Source of the DNA: Bog-756 sp963835465
Lineage (GTDB): Bacteria; Actinomycetota; Acidimicrobiia; Acidimicrobiales; RAAP-2
Direction of reading: 5' to 3'
Length of the DNA stretch: 64,000 nucleotides
Assembly (NCBI GenBank): GCA_963835465.1
Contig: CAWIFR010000007.1
Location: 124,001-188,000 of the forward strand
Each line of letters starts with the position of its first letter. Position 1 is the stretch's first letter. Both the position numbers and the translations under genes were made by a program. Shown piece by piece: positions 45,792 to 54,853 of this stretch. Below the pieces are notes generated by a model that saw nothing but the letters and a program-made list of their open reading frames with translations, made no database searches and was not told where the DNA came from.

Positions 45792-45829
45792 GGTGGGCCG
45801 TGTCGGGAGACTCCCGGGCACGGCCCACC
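45792..45829. terminator. Long hairpin downstream of HU gene
   Basis: An 11-bp perfect arm (GGTGGGCCGTG / CACGGCCCACC) closes an inner GGGAG-CTCCC stem. It lies between the end of the HU gene and the kgd start, both on the minus strand, so it most likely terminates HU transcription. No U-tract. Confidence 0.65.
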
Positions 45830-45875
45830 GACACATTTGCTGGGCTGCGTCGCGGCGCAGCCGTCCGACAGCCGG

Positions 45876-46190
45876 CTACTTGGCCTTGGCGATCTTGGGT
45901 GCCGGGGCCTGACCGTTCACGACCTTCTTGAACGACGCTCCGGCAGAGACCTTGGGGCTCTTCGAGGCCTTGATCTTGATGGTCTCCCCGGTCTGCGGGT
46001 TGCGACCGGTGCGAGCCGCACGCTGGGCCCGATCAAACGTCAAGAAGCCGGTGATGACCACCTTCTCGCCTTTGGCCACGTTGGCCACCACGACGTCCTC
46101 GATGCCGGCCAACACCGTGGCCACGTCCTTGGAGGTGGAACCGGTGTGGGCGGCCACGGCCGCGATGAGATCGGTTTTGGTAAGGGGCAC
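45876..46190 (-). CDS. HU family DNA-binding protein (short)
   Basis: 104-residue HU/IHF-fold nucleoid protein: VPLTKTDLIAAVAAHTGS, DVATVLAGIEDVVVANVAKG, KVVITGFLTFDRAQRAARTGRNPQTGE and a short KVVNGQAPAPKIAKAK tail. It is the compact version, in contrast to the tailed HU at 56.4-57.1 kb. GTG at 46190 follows AAGGAGAGACA, a leadered start. It binds and bends DNA as a dimer. Confidence 0.94.
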   Translation of the reverse strand: MPLTKTDLIAAVAAHTGSTSKDVATVLAGIEDVVVANVAKGEKVVITGFLTFDRAQRAARTGRNPQTGETIKIKASKSPKVSAGASFKKVVNGQAPAPKIAKAK

Positions 46191-46389
46191 TGTCTCTCCT
46201 TCGTCTTTGGAAGCCACAACAATGCACGATCTGAGCGGACCATGTGTGCATTTGCCGCCCAATCCCCCTCAAATCCGCGGGATGCGGGCCCTGGTGCCCT
46301 GGTCGCCGGGTCGCCGGGCGATCCGTGACGAAGCCTCCCAAGACTCCGATATGGCGTCCCAGCGGGTCACCTGACAGTCTGGAACGGCC

Positions 46390-47222
46390 ATGCCCGCCTC
46401 TCTCACCCTGGCCGTCACCGAGCACGTCCCGGCCGGCAGTGCCGACCGACCCTTGGTGATCCTGGTCCACGGATCACTGGACCGCGGGGCGAGCTTCGCC
46501 CGGGTCGTCCGCCGCCTCGACGACCTCCACACGGTGGTCTTCGACCGGCGGGGCTACCAAGGATCCCGGCAGGCCCTCCCGCTCAACACGTCCCTCGACG
46601 GTCACATCGAGGATCTGCTGACCGTGATCGCGGGCGCGCGTCGGTGGTGGTGGGCCACAGCTACGGCGGGGATGTGGCGCTCGGAGCCGCGGTGCGGTCC
46701 GGGCCAGGCTCAGCGATCGTCTCGGTCGTGGCCTACGAGCCCCCCATGCCGTGGCTCGGCACCTGGGCCCGGAGCACCGCCAGCGCCGCGGCCATGCGCT
46801 CATCCCAGGCCGGAGGGACGTCCCCGCCGGTGACCGACCATGACACGGCGGCCGCCGCGGCCGAGCGCTTCTTCCGACGGATGGTCGGCGACACCGCCTG
46901 GGACCGGCTGTCCGAGTCGGCCAAGGACGAGCGGCGAGCGGACGGACCCGCCCTGGAGGCCGAGCTCTCCGCCATCCGGATCAGCGAGGAGCCCTTCGAC
47001 GTGACTGGACTACAGATACCCGCCACCTTCGGCCGCGGCGAGCTGTCCGCCCCACGGCACCGCGACACCGTGGCCTGGCTGGCCGAGCACGTCCCAAGAG
47101 CCGAGCTGGTCGAGATCCCCGGCGCCTCCCACGGTGCCCACCTCACCCACCCCGACGCCTTCGCCTCGATGGTGCGGTCGGCCGTGGCCCGGGCCGACTA
47201 CCCCGTGGGATCGCCGAGATGA
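46390..47222 (+). CDS. Alpha/beta hydrolase, one frameshift
   Basis: About 277 residues after correction. The N-terminal part has VILVHGSLDRGASFARVV and VVFDRRGYQGSRQA. Near 46645 one base appears missing (a C from GCC-GCG), after which VVVGHSYGGDVALGAA (nucleophile elbow), AYEPPMPWLG and PGASHGAHLTHPDAF (catalytic His) continue in another frame. It is the only case here requiring a deletion rather than an insertion. The stop overlaps the next ATG (ATGA), confirming the downstream frame. The substrate is unknown; Trp-Leu-Gly after the elbow suggests the epoxide hydrolase/acyltransferase-like branch. Confidence 0.82.
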
Positions 47223-48142
47223 AGGTCCTCGTCACCGGGGCGTCCGGGCTCATCGGTAGCGCCCTCGTCGCCCGGCTCCGACAAGACGGCCACGCCGTGA
47301 CCCGGCTCGTCCGGGACGCCTCGGGCCCCGCAACGGGCACGTCGAGCCTCAGCTGGTCCCCCGAGAAGGGGCAGGTCGACGTGGCGGGACTGGAGCGTGC
47401 CGGACCCTTCGGCGGCGTGGTCCACCTGGCCGGGGCCGGCATCGGGGACCGCCGGTGGAGTCCCGCCCGCAAGCAGGTCATCCTCGACAGCCGCACTGAC
47501 TCCACACGACTGCTGGTCGACACCCTCCTGCGGCTGTCCGAACGCCCCCCGGTGCTGGTCAGTGCGTCGGCTGTCGGCTACTACGGCGATCGTGGCGACG
47601 AGGAGCTTACCGAGGCCTCAGCCAGCGGGAAGGGTTTCCTGGCCGAGGTCTGCCGGGCCTGGGAGGCCGCCGCCGAACCCGCATCCGACGCCGGCATCCG
47701 AACGGTCTGCCTCCGTACCGGGATCGTGCTCAGCCGGCATGGCGGGGCGTGGGGGAAGCAACTCCCGCTCTTCCGGCTCGGTCTCGGGGGAAGGATGGGC
47801 AGCGGGGCGCAGTATCGCAGCTGGATCACCCTGGACGACGAAGTCGGAGTCGTGCTGCACTGCCTCACCGACGACGGACTGAGCGGTCCGGTCAACGCCA
47901 CCGCCCCGGCCCCGGCCACGGACGCCGAGCTGGCCAAGGCCATCGGGGCCGAGCTTCACCGACCGACGGTGATGGCGGTGCCGGCCACCGCTCTGCGCCT
48001 GGCTCTCGGGGCCGAGATGGCCGGCGAGCTGGTCTTGGGTGGTCAGCGGGTCCTTCCCGCCGCCCTCACGTCCACCGGCTTCGCCTTCGCCCATCCCGAC
48101 TTGGGGGAGGCGGTCCACTCCGTGCTGTCCGCCACGGAGTGA
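47219..48142 (+). CDS. TIGR01777-family NAD-dependent epimerase/dehydratase (YfcH-like)
   Basis: 307 residues of the TIGR01777/SulA-type extended SDR family: VLVTGASGLIGSALVARL (Rossmann), VHLAGAGIGDRRWSPARK, LVSASAVGYYGDRGDEELTE (YxxxK position replaced by YYGDRG as usual in this family), RTGIVLSRHGGAWGKQLP, and the C-terminal DUF1731 domain (ALRLALGAEMAGELVLGGQR). A role linked to division or envelope has been suggested for relatives, without firm biochemistry. Coupled to the upstream hydrolase by ATGA. Confidence 0.9.
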   Translation: MKVLVTGASGLIGSALVARLRQDGHAVTRLVRDASGPATGTSSLSWSPEKGQVDVAGLERAGPFGGVVHLAGAGIGDRRWSPARKQVILDSRTDSTRLLVDTLLRLSERPPVLVSASAVGYYGDRGDEELTEASASGKGFLAEVCRAWEAAAEPASDAGIRTVCLRTGIVLSRHGGAWGKQLPLFRLGLGGRMGSGAQYRSWITLDDEVGVVLHCLTDDGLSGPVNATAPAPATDAELAKAIGAELHRPTVMAVPATALRLALGAEMAGELVLGGQRVLPAALTSTGFAFAHPDLGEAVHSVLSATE

Positions 48143-48267
48143 CCCCGGACCTGTCGCCGGGACGGGATCTGTTGGGGCCGGAGGGGCACGGTTACGCTGT
48201 CCGCTGAGCCACACAGGCCGTCGAAGGCGAGCCGAGTCGACCATCGACACACGAAGGGGACACAGCA

Positions 48268-49518
48268 ATGACCACAGTCACCGACACCGGCCAGGGCGAC
48301 CTCGTCGATGAGACCGGTCCCGAGCAGTTCGAACGGGACGCCAGGGACTTCCTGGAGGCCCACGCCACCAGGCGGCCGGACGAGACCTTTGTGTGGGGGT
48401 CGGGATCCCAGAACGTCAGCCTGTTCCCGGAACGGACCCCCGAGCAGGACCTGGCCGATCTCGCCGCCGCCCGGACCTGGGCCCAGACCGTGTTCGACGC
48501 CGGCTTCGGGTGGATCAGCGGGCCGCCGGCCTACGGCGGGCGTGGCCTGCCGCGTGAGTACCAGCGGATCTACAGCTCCGTCGCCGCCGACTACTCGACG
48601 CCGTCCATGTCGGCCTACGGCATCGGACTGGGGATGGTGGCGCCGACCATCCTGGCTCACGCCACCGAAGAGGTGAAGCAGGCCTACCTGAAGAAGATGT
48701 ACCGGGGGGACATCGTGGGCTGTCAGCTGTTCAGCGAGCCAGGTAGCGGCTCCGACCTCGCCTCGCTCCAGACCCGGGCGGTCCGTGACGGCGACGAGTG
48801 GGTCGTTAACGGGCAGAAGGTCTGGACCTCGGGGGCCCAGTTCTCCGACATCGGCGAGATCATCTGCCGGACCGACCCGGAACTCCCCAAGCACCGGGGC
48901 CTGACCGGGTTCGTGGTGGACATGCACGCGCCAGGCGTCGAGGTCCGTCCCCTGCGCCAGATGACCGGGGGCGCCTCGTTCAACGAGGTCTTCTTCACCG
49001 ACGTGCGGATCGCCGACTCCCACCGGCTGGGCGACGTCAACGGCGGCTGGACGGTGGCCCTCACCACCCTGATGAACGAGCGGGCGGCCATCGGCGGCGG
49101 GAGCGGCGGGGTGGGCCTGCCCACGACCACCCGGTTGATCGAGATGGCCCGGGCCCTCGGACGCTCGGGCGACCCCCTCATCCGCCAGCAGCTGGCCTCC
49201 ATCGTGGTCAACGAGCGGGTGGCCCGCTACACGAACCTCCGCGCCATGGCCAAGATCGCCGTGGGCCAACTCCCGGGACCAGAGATGTCCTTGGCCAAGC
49301 TGGCCCTGACCGCCAACATGGTGCGAACCTGCGACCTGTTGTCGTCGATGCTCGGTCCGGCCCTGATCGCCGACACCGGCACCTGGGGCACCTACGCGTG
49401 GTCGGAGTTCGTGCTCGGTGTACCGGGCATGAGGATCGCCGGCGGGTCAGACGAGGTGCTACGCAACATCCTGGGTGAGCGTGTCCTCGGCCTGCCCAAG
49501 GAGCCAGCCGCCAACTGA
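48268..49518 (+). CDS. Acyl-CoA dehydrogenase family protein (FadE-type)
   Basis: 416 residues. FAD/substrate motifs are GWISGPPAYGGRGLP, CQLFSEPGSGSDLASLQTRA, WVVNGQKVWTSGAQ, GLTGFVVDMHAPGVEVRPL, GGASFNEVFFTDVRI and a C-terminal WSEFVLGVPGMRIAGGSDEV. The absence of a YEGT motif and the AGGSDEV end are typical of actinobacterial FadE enzymes used for sterol or branched substrates, some of which act as heterotetramers; a partner is not adjacent. ATG follows AAGGGGA by seven bases. TACGCT at about 48190 could be a -10, giving a leader of about 65 bases. Confidence 0.9.
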   Translation: MTTVTDTGQGDLVDETGPEQFERDARDFLEAHATRRPDETFVWGSGSQNVSLFPERTPEQDLADLAAARTWAQTVFDAGFGWISGPPAYGGRGLPREYQRIYSSVAADYSTPSMSAYGIGLGMVAPTILAHATEEVKQAYLKKMYRGDIVGCQLFSEPGSGSDLASLQTRAVRDGDEWVVNGQKVWTSGAQFSDIGEIICRTDPELPKHRGLTGFVVDMHAPGVEVRPLRQMTGGASFNEVFFTDVRIADSHRLGDVNGGWTVALTTLMNERAAIGGGSGGVGLPTTTRLIEMARALGRSGDPLIRQQLASIVVNERVARYTNLRAMAKIAVGQLPGPEMSLAKLALTANMVRTCDLLSSMLGPALIADTGTWGTYAWSEFVLGVPGMRIAGGSDEVLRNILGERVLGLPKEPAAN

Positions 49519-49549
49519 ACCCGTGGCGGCGGGCGCCCAGGTCCGGGGC

Positions 49550-50302
49550 TCAGCGGAACACCATCTCGTCCACGAACGCCCATGATCGGCGGTGGATCGA
49601 GGTCAGGCCGAAGCCCGAGAGAGCGGTCCGGTGGGAGGGGGACGGATACCCCTTGTTCTGGTCGAAGTCGAAGGGAGGGAAGCTCTCCGACCACGACCGC
49701 ATCATCCGGTCACGCGTGACCTTGGCCATGATGGATGCCGCCGCCACCGAGAGGCACCTGGTGTCACCCTTCACCACGGTACGGACCACCGGGGCGGCGA
49801 ACCCCGAGGCGCCGAGCCCGCCCGGTCCGAGCTCAAGGACCTGACCGGCATCAGGCGCGAGACCAAGGGGCAGCTCTTGGGCGGGTTCGGGGACAGGTTC
49901 AGGTTCAGTGACGTAGTCGAAGGAGCCGTCCAGCAGGATCACCTCGGGCTGGGCCGACAGTTGGGCGAGAGCCCGCTGGGCCGCGAGGCGGAGCGCCCTG
50001 GTCATCCCGTGGGCGTCGCACTCCTGGGGGCTGGCATGCCCCACGGCCCACTCGGTGCACCACGAGGCGACCTTCGGGAAAAGCTCCTCCCGCTGAGGCT
50101 CGGATAGCTGCTTGGAGTCACGAATCCCCTTCGGCGGTCGTTTGGCAAAGGAGTGGATCACCGCACCAACCGATACCGGGCCGGCCCAGGCACCCCGGCC
50201 CACCTCGTCCAGCCCTGCCACCCGCTCGAATCCGTCAGCCACCAGCGAACGCTCGACGCGAGCGTTCGGCGACTTGGGACCTTTCGACTGCCTGGTGGCC
50301 AC
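49550..50302 (-). CDS. rnhB: Ribonuclease HII
   Basis: 250 residues. The catalytic DE pair lies in AGLDEVGRGAWAGPVSVGAV, Asp in VILLDGSFDY and Asp in VVKGDTRCLSVAAASIMAKVTRD. FDFDQNKGYPSPSHRTAL is the usual C-terminal motif. An insertion of about 40 residues rich in Pro/Glu/Gly separates the second and third catalytic segments. The enzyme removes ribonucleotides from DNA. GTG at 50302 follows GAAGGAG by seven bases; longer in-frame sequence upstream is unconserved. Confidence 0.94.
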   Translation of the reverse strand: MATRQSKGPKSPNARVERSLVADGFERVAGLDEVGRGAWAGPVSVGAVIHSFAKRPPKGIRDSKQLSEPQREELFPKVASWCTEWAVGHASPQECDAHGMTRALRLAAQRALAQLSAQPEVILLDGSFDYVTEPEPVPEPAQELPLGLAPDAGQVLELGPGGLGASGFAAPVVRTVVKGDTRCLSVAAASIMAKVTRDRMMRSWSESFPPFDFDQNKGYPSPSHRTALSGFGLTSIHRRSWAFVDEMVFR

Positions 50303-50491
50303 TCGCTGACTCCTTCTCGGTGCCGATCGGCTCAGGTGGGCCCGACGGTATCGGGCGCCACCCAAACCGTGCGCTCCAGGATTGAAGTCTGCTACACCGG
50401 AGGAGTCGGAACGGGGTCCACCGCACCTCGGTCCCGACCGAGCTGCCAGACGTCCGACCGACCGGTCGGACGGACCGAAGGGAAGGGTGCC

Positions 50492-50746
50492 ATGGGACTG
50501 ATGGACAAGGTCAAGGCCACGGCTGAGGTCGGACTGGCCAAGGCCAGCGAGGCCGGCAAGGCTGGTCAGGCCAAGCTCGACGCGGCCCAAGCCAAGCACA
50601 AGGCCGACGGCCTGCTCCGGGATCTCGGCGCAGCGGTCTACGCCGATCACCTCGGCAAGGGCAACGACGACAACACCAAGCAGGCCGAGCGCATCGTGGA
50701 GGAGCTCAAGGCCTATGAGGCCGAGTACGGTCCGATCGGTTCATGA
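50492..50746 (+). CDS. Small helical protein of unknown function
   Basis: 84 residues: MGLMDKVKATAEVGLAKASE, a run of A/K/E-rich helix (AGQAKLDAAQAKHKADGLL), then RDLGAAVYADHLGK and ERIVEELKAYEAEYGPIG. It probably forms one or two amphipathic or coiled-coil helices. No family is recognised beyond similar short actinobacterial proteins. ATG at 50492 follows GAAGGGAAGGG. The stop overlaps the mannosidase ATG (ATGA), so the two are translationally coupled. Confidence 0.72.
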   Translation: MGLMDKVKATAEVGLAKASEAGKAGQAKLDAAQAKHKADGLLRDLGAAVYADHLGKGNDDNTKQAERIVEELKAYEAEYGPIGS

Positions 50747-53499
50747 CCGCTGAGGTCGGCGGGGCGGCACCTGCCGGGTCACCGGGGGTAGCCCGGCGCA
50801 TCGCTGTGGTCCCCCACACCCACTGGGATCGCGAGTGGTACGAGCCGTATCAGACCTTCCGTATGAAACTGGTGCATCTGGTCGACAGCCTGCTCGACCA
50901 GATGGAGCAGGACAGCTCCTATCGTCACTTCCTCCTGGACGGCCAGCTGGCCGTCATCGACGACTATCTGGAGATCCGTCCGGAGAACGAGTCCCGGTTG
51001 GCCGCGCTGACCGGTGCGGGCAGGATCACCGTCGGACCCTGGTACATCCTGATGGACGAGTTCCTGACGTCGGGCGAGACCATTATCCGGAACCTGCAGG
51101 CCGGGATGGCTCGCGCCACGGCGTTCGATGGGGCCATGGAGGTCGGCTACCTCCCTGACATGTTCGGCCACGTGGCCCAGATGCCACAGATCCTGGCCCA
51201 GGCCGGATTCGAGCACGCCGTCGTGTGGCGAGGGGTGCCCTCGGCCATCGACCGCAACGCCTTTTGGTGGGAGTCGCCGGACGGATCCGGCGTACGGGCC
51301 GAGTACCTGGTTGCCGGCTACGGGAACGGCGCCGCCCTGCCGGACGACGCCAAATCCCTCGTGCGTCGGCTCCAAGCGCACCTGGAGGAGTTCGGGGCCT
51401 TCATCCAGCCCGGAGACCCCCTGCTGCTGATGAACGGGTCTGACCATCTGCGACCCCAGCCGTGGCTGGGTCGGGTGGTGGCCGAGGCGAACCAGGCTCA
51501 GGGGGAGTTCGACCTCGCCGTGTCGTCCCTGCCCGAATACCTGCAGTCGGCACCCACCGAGGGCCTGAGCCGTTGGCGGGGTGAACTCCGGTCCGGCTTC
51601 CGTTCCAACCTCTTGATGGGTGTGGGCTCCAACCGGGTCGACGTGAAGCAGGCGGCGGCGAGGGCCGAGCGGGCCATGGAGCGACTGGCCGAGCCGCTCT
51701 CGGCCCTCTTCCTTCCCGCCGACCGGTGGCCGCAGGGCTTCGTGGACCTGGCCTGGAAGCTGATCATCCGCAACGCGGCCCACGACTCCATCTGCGCCTG
51801 CTCGGTGGACGACGTGGTGGATGCCGTGCTGCACCGCTATGCGGAGGCCCGCCACATCGGCGAGGGCCTGGTCGAGGCCGGACTGGCCGCGGTGGGCCGC
51901 TCTCTGGCCGAGCCGGGCCCGGTGGTGGTGAACCTGTCCGCACGCGACCGAGCCGGCATGGTCGAGGTCGTGGTCCCGGTGGACGGGCCCCCGGCGCCCG
52001 ACGTCCAGGTGCTCTCGGAGCGGGCCGGGCTTCCCGGATCGTTCACCGTGGACGGGGGAACCGTCCTCAACATGCTGGGCCTCCTGCAGGGGGCCAGGAT
52101 CAGCGATGACGCCTATGTGACCGACGTGTCCATGGCGGTCGATGAGACCGGACTGGACATCACCCTGGTCATCGGGACGGAGCCTCGGGACGGCGTTCCC
52201 GTCGAGGAGATCAAGCGGGAGCTCTACACCCGGCTGACCGCGGATCCGACCACCGAGGTCCGACTGACCCTGGACCAGCCTCCGGTGCGACGCATCCTGG
52301 CCCGTCAGAACCCGGTGGACGGCTACGGCTGGGCCCGGTTCTCCCCGGCCGCGCTGGCTCACCCGGTGCAGGTCGACGGGGGGGCCGGATCCGACCACGC
52401 CGAACCGGTGAGACTGACCAACGGACTGGTCACGGTGGCCATCGACCCGATCGGTGGCACCTTCGCCCTCAACGGCATCCCCGGCTACGGGAAGCTGGTG
52501 GACGACGGTGACCACGGCGACACCTACAACTACTCGCCCCCGGAGCGGGACTCCCTGGTCGACACACCCGACTCGGTGGCGGTCACCGTGGACGAGCGGG
52601 GCCCGGTCAGGGGGGTGGCCACCATCACCGCCACCTACACCTGGCCCGACCACATCGACCAAGGGACCAAGTCCCGGGTCGGGCACCACGCCGTCGAGGT
52701 GTCGACCACCCTGGAACTCCGGGCCGACGAGTCGCTGCTGCGGGTGAGCACCCGATTCGTCAACCCGTCCCGCGACCACAGGCTCCGGGTCCACCTTCCC
52801 CTGCCCCGTCCCGCGGCCGGCTCCAGGGCCGAATGCGCGTTCACCGTCGTGGAGCGGGGCCTGGTGGCAGAGGGTCGCCCCGATGAGGCCGGCCTCCCGA
52901 CGTTTCCCTCCCGGCGGTTCGTCTCGGCCGGCGGGCTCACCGTCGTGCACGAGGGCCTGCTCGAATACGAGCTGGTCGATCTCGAAGGCGAAGGCGACGG
53001 GCACGGGGGCGGCGATGGGGTCAGCGGGACGCACGCCACCACCTTGGCCCTCACCCTGCTGCGGGCTACCGGGATGCTGTCCCGGTTGGGCATGACCCTC
53101 CGGCCGCTTCCGGCCGGTCCGATGATGCCCATCGAAGGACCCCAGATGCTCGGTCCCCACGAGGTCCACTACGCGCTGGCCGTGGACCAGGACGACCCGT
53201 ACGGGCTCGCCACCGACGCACTCGACCCCCTACTCACCACGGGCTCATTCGGCGGGGGCGACCGTCCGGCGCAAGGGTCGATGCTGAGCGTTCGGGGAGC
53301 CGAGGTGTCGGCCGTGGTTCGCAAGGCGGGCCAGCTGGAGGTGCGAGTGTTCAATCCGGGTCCCACGTCGGCCACCGTGGAGTTCGCCGACCGATCGGGC
53401 TGGCTGGTCGACCTACGCGGGCGCCCCGTCGCCCCCTTCGAGGGGAGCTTCGAGCTCCGGCCCCAGGGCATCGCCACCGTCCGCCTCGACGGCGACTGA
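50743..53499 (+). CDS. Alpha-mannosidase, glycoside hydrolase family 38
   Basis: 918 residues, GH38 layout. The catalytic domain has VVPHTHWDREWYEPYQ (zinc His/Asp), ITVGPWYILMDEFLTSGE, GYLPDMFGHVAQMPQIL (nucleophile Asp in PDMFGH), AVVWRGVPSAIDRNAF and IIRNAAHDSICACSVDDV. Then come the middle helical domain and C-terminal beta domains (RLTNGLVTVAIDP, LRVHLPLPRPAAG, HYALAVDQDDPYGL). It is a zinc-dependent retaining mannosidase, cytoplasmic as no signal peptide is present; it may turn over mannosylated glycans or lipids. The last 87 bases overlap the convergent cyclase gene. Confidence 0.93.
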   Translation: MTAEVGGAAPAGSPGVARRIAVVPHTHWDREWYEPYQTFRMKLVHLVDSLLDQMEQDSSYRHFLLDGQLAVIDDYLEIRPENESRLAALTGAGRITVGPWYILMDEFLTSGETIIRNLQAGMARATAFDGAMEVGYLPDMFGHVAQMPQILAQAGFEHAVVWRGVPSAIDRNAFWWESPDGSGVRAEYLVAGYGNGAALPDDAKSLVRRLQAHLEEFGAFIQPGDPLLLMNGSDHLRPQPWLGRVVAEANQAQGEFDLAVSSLPEYLQSAPTEGLSRWRGELRSGFRSNLLMGVGSNRVDVKQAAARAERAMERLAEPLSALFLPADRWPQGFVDLAWKLIIRNAAHDSICACSVDDVVDAVLHRYAEARHIGEGLVEAGLAAVGRSLAEPGPVVVNLSARDRAGMVEVVVPVDGPPAPDVQVLSERAGLPGSFTVDGGTVLNMLGLLQGARISDDAYVTDVSMAVDETGLDITLVIGTEPRDGVPVEEIKRELYTRLTADPTTEVRLTLDQPPVRRILARQNPVDGYGWARFSPAALAHPVQVDGGAGSDHAEPVRLTNGLVTVAIDPIGGTFALNGIPGYGKLVDDGDHGDTYNYSPPERDSLVDTPDSVAVTVDERGPVRGVATITATYTWPDHIDQGTKSRVGHHAVEVSTTLELRADESLLRVSTRFVNPSRDHRLRVHLPLPRPAAGSRAECAFTVVERGLVAEGRPDEAGLPTFPSRRFVSAGGLTVVHEGLLEYELVDLEGEGDGHGGGDGVSGTHATTLALTLLRATGMLSRLGMTLRPLPAGPMMPIEGPQMLGPHEVHYALAVDQDDPYGLATDALDPLLTTGSFGGGDRPAQGSMLSVRGAEVSAVVRKAGQLEVRVFNPGPTSATVEFADRSGWLVDLRGRPVAPFEGSFELRPQGIATVRLDGD

Positions 53500-54738
53500 G
53501 CCGGCGCCCCCGTCGGTTGGGAGGGTCCCCCGACTCACGGCCCGCTCCCCCCGGTCGCGGAGGTCGTCAAGCTCGCGCAGCACGCCCTCCAATCGCTCCC
53601 ACCGCATGTTGCGGCGACGATCGGCACCGGGGACGGTGCCCGGTCGCGACAGCTTCCAGACCTGGATGCGACCGATGTCCTTCAGGTTCCGGGTCCGGAT
53701 GGGGCGGAGCTCGAACCGGTCGGCGCCGACGCCTTCGTCGTCCAACGCCACCTTGAAGTCGTCAGAGACCAGGACCGTCCCCGGATTGGCCACCCCGACC
53801 AGCCGGCTGGCCAGGTTGACGACCGGCCCGTAGAAGTCGCCGTCCTGGATCAACACCGGACCGACGGCCAGGGCCACCCGGACATCCGAGAGCAGCTCGT
53901 CACCGGCGTACGCCTCGGCCAGGCTCAGTCCGATCGCTGCCGCACTGTCGGCCGTGGGCACCACGAACATCACCTCGTCGCCGATCATCTTGACCACCCG
54001 ACCACCCAGGGCCACCACCGTGTCGTGGGCCAGAGCCTCGAACCGGGCCACTACCGCGGCCAGCTCCGCGTCGCGCAGGTGCTGGCTCAACATGGTGAAT
54101 CCGACCATGTCGGCGAAGCCCACGGCCATCACCGGGCTGATCCCCTCCTCGGCCCGGCGAGCCCGGTGGAGCATGGCCCGTCGGGTGGCGGCCTGCAGGT
54201 GCCGACGCCAGACGTACTCCAGCAGCCGGGCCATGGCCGGCAAGGAGGTGCCCGCCTGCCGGGCGAACTGGTCGGCATCGATGATGCTGTCGCCCGAAGT
54301 GGCCAGCATCGGGGTCGAGCCCGGTCCGGCTTCGGCCTCGGCGATCCGGGCCATGGACGAGCCGATGACCCGGGCCATCTGCACCGCGGTGTCGGTGTCG
54401 ACCAGGCCTGCCGCCACCATGGACTGGAACAGCCGCACGGCCTCGATATCCATGTCGGTGAAAGCGGGGTCGTCGTCGCCCACGTCGAGGAAGCCGAGGG
54501 CCCGCCAGAATCGTCGAGCTGTCTCGATGGGGATGTCCGTGGTCTCGGCCACCTGCGCCTGGGTCATGCGACGCTCGGTCGGAAGCACCATCCGGTCCAC
54601 CACGAGCAGGTCGACCACGTCGTCGGCCACGGCGCGGTCGATCTCCTGGTCGGTGCAGCCCAGACCGGTGAGGAGGGTACGCACCCGTTCCAGCGCGTCC
54701 CGGCGGGCCTGACCGATGGTGTCCTGGTCGTCCGGCAC
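53413..54738 (-). CDS. Class III adenylate/guanylate cyclase with N-terminal regulatory domain
   Basis: 441 residues. The N-terminal half resembles the helical regulatory domain of mycobacterial Rv1264/Rv2212-type cyclases (GCTDQEIDRAVADDVVDLL, RRMTQAQVAETTDIPIETAR, EAVRLFQSMVAAGLVD). The C-terminal cyclase domain has VGFADMVGFTMLSQHLRD (metal Asp), GRVVKMIGDEVMFVVP (second metal Asp), DFYGPVVNLASRL and TVLVSDDFKVAL. It is probably a soluble cAMP-producing enzyme, possibly pH- or lipid-regulated like Rv1264. GTG at 54738 is chosen: it is six bases after TAGGGT; GTG at 54744 lies inside that spacing. The last 29 residues overlap the mannosidase gene and may be dispensable. Confidence 0.9.
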   Translation of the reverse strand: MPDDQDTIGQARRDALERVRTLLTGLGCTDQEIDRAVADDVVDLLVVDRMVLPTERRMTQAQVAETTDIPIETARRFWRALGFLDVGDDDPAFTDMDIEAVRLFQSMVAAGLVDTDTAVQMARVIGSSMARIAEAEAGPGSTPMLATSGDSIIDADQFARQAGTSLPAMARLLEYVWRRHLQAATRRAMLHRARRAEEGISPVMAVGFADMVGFTMLSQHLRDAELAAVVARFEALAHDTVVALGGRVVKMIGDEVMFVVPTADSAAAIGLSLAEAYAGDELLSDVRVALAVGPVLIQDGDFYGPVVNLASRLVGVANPGTVLVSDDFKVALDDEGVGADRFELRPIRTRNLKDIGRIQVWKLSRPGTVPGADRRRNMRWERLEGVLRELDDLRDRGERAVSRGTLPTDGGAGSVAVEADGGDALGPELEAPLEGGDGAPA

Positions 54739-54744
54739 GGGCAC

Positions 54745-54750
54745 ACCCTA
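54745..54750 (-). promoter_or_regulatory. -10 element TAGGGT, leaderless start of cyclase gene
   Basis: TAGGGT on the minus strand, spacer GTGCCC, then GTG at 54738. Confidence 0.55.
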
Positions 54751-54841
54751 CCGGGGAGCGTCGTCGCCCCCCGGGCGTGGGGGGTGGCGCGGCATCCGCG
54801 ACCGGGGCCGGCTCGCCGACGAGTCGACCAGGGCTCCCACC

Positions 54842-54847
54842 TACACT
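54842..54847 (+). promoter_or_regulatory. -10 element TACACT, leaderless start of cofC
   Basis: TACACT, spacer GTGGCG, then GTG at 54854. Divergent from the cyclase promoter, about 100 bases away. Confidence 0.6.
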
Positions 54848-54853
54848 GTGGCG

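Noticed and set aside
50779..53169. 796-codon open frame antisense to the GH38 gene
   Set aside because: Composition is that of a shadow frame (runs of G, H, R, Q), while the plus strand encodes a complete mannosidase.
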